From Algoriphagus sp. AGSA1 (GTDB lineage: Bacteria > Bacteroidota > Bacteroidia > Cytophagales > Cyclobacteriaceae), in contig NZ_JAJUWR010000023.1 in assembly GCF_021390545.1 (NCBI RefSeq), positions 42,682 through 106,681 of the forward strand: 64,000 nucleotides of DNA, given 5' to 3'. The translations under genes were made by a program, and so were the position numbers. The notes under the pieces were generated by a model. The model saw only the letters and a list, made by a program, of their open reading frames with translations, made no database searches and was not told the origin of the DNA. Shown one piece after another: positions 60,186 through 64,000 of the stretch. Position 1 is the stretch's first letter; each line of letters starts with the position of its first letter.

Positions 60186-61268
60186 ATGAACAAAGACACA
60201 AACAACGAATCACTAACTTTTCTCACAAAGTACCTAAACAACGCCTCCCCAACTGGCTTTGAAGCTTCTGGTCAGCAGATTTGGCTGGACTATGTAAAGC
60301 CATTTGTGGATGATTATTTCACGGACAACTATGGGACGGCCGTGGCTGTCATCAATCCGGAAGCCGATTATAAAGTGGTAATCGAGGCCCATGCCGATGA
60401 GATTAGCTGGTTTGTGAATTACATCAAAGACGATGGCTATATCTACGTGCGCCGCAATGGAGGTTCTGACCATATGATCGCACCATCTATGCGTGTAAAT
60501 ATCCATACAGATAAAGGAATGATACCGGGAGTTTTTGGATGGCCTGCCATACATGTAAGAAAAGACGGCAAAGAAGATACCCCTACTTTGGATAATATAT
60601 TCATTGATGTGGGAGCCAGATCCAAAGATGAAGTGGAGGAAATGGGGATTCACGTAGGCTGCGTGATTACTTTCAAAGATGAATTGACTGAACTTAATGG
60701 GAAATTCTATTCAGGAAGAGCTCTTGACAATAGAATCGGCGGTTACATGATTGCCCAGGTGGCAAAGAAAATAAAGGATTCAGGGAAGAAGCTGCCTTTT
60801 GGGCTATATATAGTAAATGCTGTGCAGGAAGAAATCGGTCTTAGGGGAGCTCAGATGATCGCGGCCAAGATCAAACCCAATGCAGCCATAATCACAGATG
60901 TATGTCATGACACTACCGCTCCTTTATATAATAAGGTGGTAAGTGGCGATTTTACTGCGGGAAACGGGCCAGTATTGACTTACGGGGCTTCGGTACACAA
61001 GAAATTGCTGGATTTGATTATTGCGACAGCCAGAAAGAAAGAGATTCCTTTTCAGAGATCGGCGGCATCTCGGGTGACTGGGACTGATACGGACGCTTTT
61101 GCGTACTCCAATGAAGGTGTGCCATCGGCATTGATTTCACTTCCTTTGAAATACATGCATACGACCGTAGAGACTGCGAGCAAAGATGATATTGAGCAGG
61201 TGATTACCTTGATGTACGAATTCCTGTTGGAGTTCGACCCTACATTTGACTTTAGATATATTAAATAA
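60186..61268 (+). CDS. M42-family metallopeptidase (aminopeptidase/cellulase-like)
   Basis: A 360-residue di-metal aminopeptidase of the TET/M42 type, which forms large complexes that degrade peptides in the cytosol. Metal ligands are in VIEAHADEISW (His, Asp), GRALDNRIGG (bridging Asp), NAVQEEIGLRGAQ (catalytic Glu and ligand Glu), TDVCHDTTAP (Asp) and KYMHTTVETAS (His). ATG 60186 is used because the frame upstream lies in the repeat-rich spacer. It is on the same strand as the carboxylase but separated by the cassette. Confidence 0.93.
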   Translation: MNKDTNNESLTFLTKYLNNASPTGFEASGQQIWLDYVKPFVDDYFTDNYGTAVAVINPEADYKVVIEAHADEISWFVNYIKDDGYIYVRRNGGSDHMIAPSMRVNIHTDKGMIPGVFGWPAIHVRKDGKEDTPTLDNIFIDVGARSKDEVEEMGIHVGCVITFKDELTELNGKFYSGRALDNRIGGYMIAQVAKKIKDSGKKLPFGLYIVNAVQEEIGLRGAQMIAAKIKPNAAIITDVCHDTTAPLYNKVVSGDFTAGNGPVLTYGASVHKKLLDLIIATARKKEIPFQRSAASRVTGTDTDAFAYSNEGVPSALISLPLKYMHTTVETASKDDIEQVITLMYEFLLEFDPTFDFRYIK

Positions 61269-61282
61269 GTTCATAGCTCAAT

Positions 61283-61316
61283 AGTCCATAGGTAATGGTC
61301 TCTGCGCCTATGGACT
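61283..61316. repeat. Inverted repeat between the M42 and BtuF-like genes
   Basis: AGTCCATAGG (61283-61292) and CCTATGGACT (61307-61316) are perfect reverse complements with a 14-base loop. There is no T run after it, so it is more likely one of the local GTCCA-type repeats than a terminator. Confidence 0.5.
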
Positions 61317-61333
61317 TTACCCTATGATTTAAC

Positions 61334-62092
61334 ATGAATTACACGGATCAGCTTAACCGCACAATCTTCGTTACAGCTCCGCCTCGGCGGATCATCTCTC
61401 TCGTTCCTTCTCAGACTGAGCTCTTGGTAGATTTGGGTTTGGAGGAAAAGATTGTAGGCGTGACCAAGTTTTGTATTCATCCCGAAGGCTTGAAAAAACG
61501 GAAAGCTATAATAGGAGGCACAAAGAATTATAGACTTGAGGTAATTGAATCGTTGAAGCCAGACCTAATTATAGGAAACAAAGAGGAAAATGAGCGTGCG
61601 GGCATTGAGGAGCTTATGGGGAAGTATCCTGTGTGGATGAGTGATGTCTATACACTGGAGGATAGTTTGGAGATGATTGGAAGTTTGGGGGAAATGCTAA
61701 GCGCAAACGAGAAAGCCCAGGGGATTATCAGACAGTTGAAAAGAGATTTTGCTTTGCCACTTTCCAGAAAGGGGACATCAATCTATGTGATCTGGAAAGA
61801 TCCTATTATGGTGGCTGGAGCGGATACGTTTATTAATGAGATGCTGGATTTTGCGGGATTTGAGAATTTGATCCGGACTCCACGCTATCCTCAGGTTTCA
61901 GAAGAGGAGTTGGTAGAGGTGAACCCTGAATATCTTTTGCTAAGTTCAGAGCCTTTTCCTTTTAAGGAAACGCATATAAAGTATTTTCAATCTTTTTTGC
62001 CTAATACGAAAATCATTCTGGTAGATGGGGAGATTTTCTCCTGGTATGGAAGTAGACTACTTAAAGCGAAAGCGTATTGTGAAAGCATATGA
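61334..62092 (+). CDS. BtuF-like (helical backbone metal receptor) binding protein
   Basis: A 252-residue protein of the class III periplasmic binding family, which includes the vitamin B12 receptor BtuF and siderophore receptors. RRIISLVPSQTELLVDLGLEEKIVGVT (shortened: IISLVPSQTELLVDLGL) is the N-terminal lobe, ESLKPDLIIGNKEEN follows, and the long connecting helix spans about residues 115-150. The C-terminal lobe has PEYLLLSSEPFPF. No signal peptide is seen from ATG 61334 and no permease or ATPase is nearby. It is either cytoplasmic with a different role, or its start has been lost. Confidence 0.85.
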   Translation: MNYTDQLNRTIFVTAPPRRIISLVPSQTELLVDLGLEEKIVGVTKFCIHPEGLKKRKAIIGGTKNYRLEVIESLKPDLIIGNKEENERAGIEELMGKYPVWMSDVYTLEDSLEMIGSLGEMLSANEKAQGIIRQLKRDFALPLSRKGTSIYVIWKDPIMVAGADTFINEMLDFAGFENLIRTPRYPQVSEEELVEVNPEYLLLSSEPFPFKETHIKYFQSFLPNTKIILVDGEIFSWYGSRLLKAKAYCESI

Positions 62093-62217
62093 GTGTCACA
62101 AATTCTTAATAAGCGCAAATTTAGGATACCGTTCATGAAAAAATTCTTTTAAGCAGAAAACTTTATTAAAAAAATCAATTAACTTTTGAATCGAAATAAT
62201 TTGAAACTTATCACATT

Positions 62218-62982
62218 ATGAAAAATACAAGATATGCATGGGTGGCCTTGTTCGCCTTGGCTTGGTCATGTGGCCCAAAACCGGCAGATGATTCAGTGAC
62301 CGAAACTGTTGTTGAGGAGGTTTTGGTGCCAGATAATTCATTGACAGAAGAAGAGAAAGCGGATGGCTGGATGCTTCTTTTTGACGGCACCAATACAGAT
62401 GGCTGGAGAGCCTTTAATGGGGATAGTTTTCCTTCAGACGGCTGGACAGTAGAAGATGGAGCTTTAAAAGCATTGGGTAAAGGTGGCGATATAGGTGGGG
62501 ATATTGTTTTTGCTCCGGTGGAGTTTGAGCAGTTCGAAATGGAGTGGACATGGAAAATAGCCCCAGGAGGAAATAGTGGCGTACTATATCACGTTGTAGA
62601 AGATCCGAAATACAAGGCTCCCTATGAAACTGGACCGGAATACCAGATGATTGATCAGCTTGGTTTTCCTGAGCCTCTGGAGAAGTGGCAGTCAATAGGT
62701 GCAGATTATGCGATGACTGAACCCGATTATGAAGGAGCGGTGAAGCCGGCTGGCGAATGGAATACTTCGAAAATCATTTTTTCAGAGAAAGGTTCGAGTT
62801 ATTACCTGAATGGAAAGAAAACAGTAGAGTTTGTACCATATTCTGAAGAATGGACAGCTGCTAGGAATTCGGGGAAATGGAATGATTTTCCGGATTATGC
62901 CATTTCTAAAACGGGGTTGATTTCTCTGCAGGATCATGGCGCTGAGACTTGGTTCAAGAATATTAAAATCAGAAAATTATAA
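62218..62982 (+). CDS. DUF1080 lipoprotein (3-keto-disaccharide hydrolase family)
   Basis: A 254-residue secreted protein with a lipoprotein signal (AWVALFALAWSCGP, Cys about 18) and an acidic linker. The DUF1080 domain (about residues 45-254) is a concanavalin-like beta sandwich: GWMLLFDGTNTDGWRAFNG, FEMEWTWKIAPGGNSGVLY, GPEYQMIDQ and the final WFKNIKIRKL. Family members cleave 3-keto-glucosides made by Gfo/Idh-type oxidoreductases, which fits the two Tat-exported enzymes at 50-54 kb. A second DUF1080 gene follows after 123 bases. Confidence 0.92.
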   Translation: MKNTRYAWVALFALAWSCGPKPADDSVTETVVEEVLVPDNSLTEEEKADGWMLLFDGTNTDGWRAFNGDSFPSDGWTVEDGALKALGKGGDIGGDIVFAPVEFEQFEMEWTWKIAPGGNSGVLYHVVEDPKYKAPYETGPEYQMIDQLGFPEPLEKWQSIGADYAMTEPDYEGAVKPAGEWNTSKIIFSEKGSSYYLNGKKTVEFVPYSEEWTAARNSGKWNDFPDYAISKTGLISLQDHGAETWFKNIKIRKL

Positions 62983-62983
62983 A

Positions 62984-63108
62984 ATGAAGCCTTGCTAAGG
63001 CAGGCATGACTTGATGCTCCGTACAGGGGGATTGATACATGTATGTGAGATTCCCTGTCCGACGGAGGGCAGGCAAATGACATTTAAATGACAAATTATA
63101 AACATATG
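62984..63108 (+). repeat. Intergenic repeat element, copy C (before the second DUF1080 gene)
   Basis: Starts ATGAAGCC just after the stop codon, holds ATTGATACATGTATG, TGTGAGATTCCC and AAATGACA, and ends at AACATATG, the start of the next gene. This matches the order seen in copies A and B (ATGAA..., TGATTAT, TGCGAGATTCCAT, TGACCAT, ...ATG). CTCCGTACAGGG can pair with CCCTGTCCGACGGAG here, giving a strong stem. Confidence 0.5.
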
Positions 63109-63702
63109 AAAAAATTAGTAGTGGTGTTGTTGTTGGTGGCATCTGTGAATTTTGCCTATGCGCAGAAGAAAGTTAAGCTCTTTAATGGCAAGGATCTTTC
63201 TGGTTGGACTGTTTACGGGACAGAAAAGTGGTATGTTGAGGATGGTCTGTTAGTTTCTGAAAGTGGGCCTGATGAAGAATATGGTTATTTAGGAACTGTA
63301 GAGGAGTATGATGATTTTGAAGTCACCCTTGAATTCAAGCAAGAAGCCAATGGAAATAGTGGGGTATTTATCCGATCCACTGTAGATGGCACCAAAGTTT
63401 CCGGTTGGCAGGTAGAGGTAGCACCTCCAGGTCATGATACAGGAGGAATATACGAATCCTATGGTAGAGGCTGGCTAGTAAAGCCTGATCCTGAAAAAGA
63501 CAAGAATCTGAAATTCGGGGAGTGGAACAAAATGAAGATTGTTGTTAAAGGAGATAATGTGACTTCTTATTTGAATGGAGTAGAGATGGTGAATTTCTCA
63601 GATGCGAAGATTGGAGAAGGAAAAGGAGGAATCTGCCTTCAGATTCATGATGGTGGAGGGATAAAGGTGTACTGGCGAAACATTGTTTTGAAGAAGTTAT
63701 AA
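63106..63702 (+). CDS. DUF1080 protein, secreted (3-keto-disaccharide hydrolase family)
   Basis: A 198-residue protein with a Sec signal peptide (KKLVVVLLLVASVNFAYAQ). The DUF1080 sandwich follows: KVKLFNGKDLSGWTVYGTE, FEVTLEFKQEANGNSGVFIR, WQVEVAPPGHDTGGIYESYG and the final GGGIKVYWRNIVLKKL (each cut short). It is the shorter relative of the preceding lipoprotein. ATG 63106 is chosen over ATG 63088, since the six extra residues lie in the repeat element. It probably acts with the upstream protein on exported sugar derivatives; the substrate is inferred from the family. Confidence 0.92.
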   Translation: MKKLVVVLLLVASVNFAYAQKKVKLFNGKDLSGWTVYGTEKWYVEDGLLVSESGPDEEYGYLGTVEEYDDFEVTLEFKQEANGNSGVFIRSTVDGTKVSGWQVEVAPPGHDTGGIYESYGRGWLVKPDPEKDKNLKFGEWNKMKIVVKGDNVTSYLNGVEMVNFSDAKIGEGKGGICLQIHDGGGIKVYWRNIVLKKL

Positions 63703-63723
63703 AAGAACCAAAAGTTAAAGACG

Positions 63724-63760
63724 AAATGCCCTGATGATTGAGTTATCAGGGCATTTTTAT
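63724..63760 (+). terminator. Terminator of the DUF1080 genes
   Basis: AAATGCCCTGAT (63724-63735) pairs with ATCAGGGCATTT (63745-63756), followed by T residues, about 20 bases after the stop codon. Confidence 0.9.
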
Positions 63761-63926
63761 TTTGTAAAACTTTTTACCTTAGCTATCAGTCTCTTAAGTG
63801 AAATAGCGTTAAATCTTTAAGAAAACCCTTGCCAAACCGATAAAAGTCCTGATATTTGCACTCCCAAACGACGCAAACGGGGTCGTGGAAAAGGAGGGGA
63901 GCCTCCAGAGGGATATTGAAAAAAAT

Positions 63927-63973
63927 TAATTTTGCCGCGGGGTTTGGAAGTCAGGGATGACCGCTTACCTTTG
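63927..63973 (+). promoter_or_regulatory. Strong promoter(s), probably of a stable RNA operon beyond the window
   Basis: TTTG at 63943-63946 and TACCTTTG at 63966-63973 are separated by exactly 19 bases, the same sequence and spacing as the tRNA-Arg promoter at 6303-6333. A second -7 box, TAATTTTG, lies upstream at 63927-63934. The transcript would start near 63980, and no coding start follows in the remaining 20 bases. An rRNA or tRNA operon just outside the window is a reasonable guess. Confidence 0.55.
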
Positions 63974-64000
63974 CGCACCCATCGGAAGAGAAGGGGACAA

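Noticed and set aside
61374..61396. TCCGCC-TC-GGCGGA palindrome as a regulatory hairpin
   Set aside because: It lies inside the BtuF-like coding region and encodes conserved-looking residues (PPRRI).
1..64000. CRISPR arrays and riboswitches
   Set aside because: No regularly spaced direct repeats of 25-40 bases were seen, and no upstream region matched a riboswitch core I could recognise.

Overview
The window looks like a chromosome segment of a Bacteroidota bacterium, most likely order Cytophagales and close to the Cyclobacteriaceae (Algoriphagus-like). The family placement is inferred from gene content; no search was run. Supporting signs in the sequence are repeated promoter elements of the Bacteroidota type (-7 box TAnnTTTG, in places with a -33 TTTG 19 bases upstream), weak or absent Shine-Dalgarno sequences, many short lipoproteins, DUF4221, DUF6249 and DUF1080 families, Tat-exported Gfo/Idh proteins, and a DnaE with a fused N-terminal exonuclease.

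Layout. 1-6.8 kb: the frameshifted 3' end of an MFS transporter, a lipoprotein, asnS, rpoN plus a membrane protein, an outer-membrane barrel, tRNA-Arg(ACG) and a small lipoprotein. 6.9-10.4 kb: pyrG-yidC on the minus strand. 10.4-12.8 kb: a gene-poor, decaying stretch with about 900 bases of non-coding DNA, a small HTH protein, an ECF sigma pseudogene with at least four stop codons and a DUF6249 gene broken by one stop. 12.9-22 kb: a conserved unknown coupled to the CCA-adding enzyme, a TPR protein, trxA, dnaE, rsmG and an ECF sigma gene. 22-31 kb: a glycosyltransferase and, divergent from it, a four-gene module of ECF sigma factor, membrane TPR protein (probable anti-sigma), TPR-CHAT caspase-like protease and large lipoprotein, ending in gene remnants. 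31-35.6 kb: tgt, an LptF/G permease, a DMT transporter, a MazF/RHH toxin-antitoxin pair and ispE.

35.9-47.5 kb: a complete branched-chain amino acid operon, ilvD-ilvB-ilvN-ilvC-leuA-leuC-leuD-(citramalate synthase-like)-leuB. It is preceded by a textbook attenuator: a 16-residue leader peptide with 10 Ile/Leu/Val residues, an antiterminator arm and an intrinsic terminator. No threonine dehydratase is seen, and the second LeuA-like enzyme could feed isoleucine synthesis through citramalate, using LeuCD and LeuB.

47.6-64 kb: a PHP-domain lipoprotein, truA, a GNAT enzyme, two near-duplicate Tat-exported Gfo/Idh oxidoreductases around a broken membrane gene, a run of small envelope genes, an Ldh-family dehydrogenase, Ppx/GppA, an acyl-CoA carboxylase beta subunit, a four-helix-bundle gene bracketed by perfect 15-bp inverted repeats, an M42 peptidase, a BtuF-like protein and two DUF1080 proteins. 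The window ends in a promoter with the same -33/-7 layout as the tRNA promoter, so a stable RNA gene probably starts just beyond it.

Strongest leads: the ilv/leu attenuator, the sigma/CHAT module, the inverted-repeat-flanked four-helix-bundle cassette, and a repeated element of about 95-125 bp that sits directly before three unrelated genes (lptF/G, ilvC, DUF1080).
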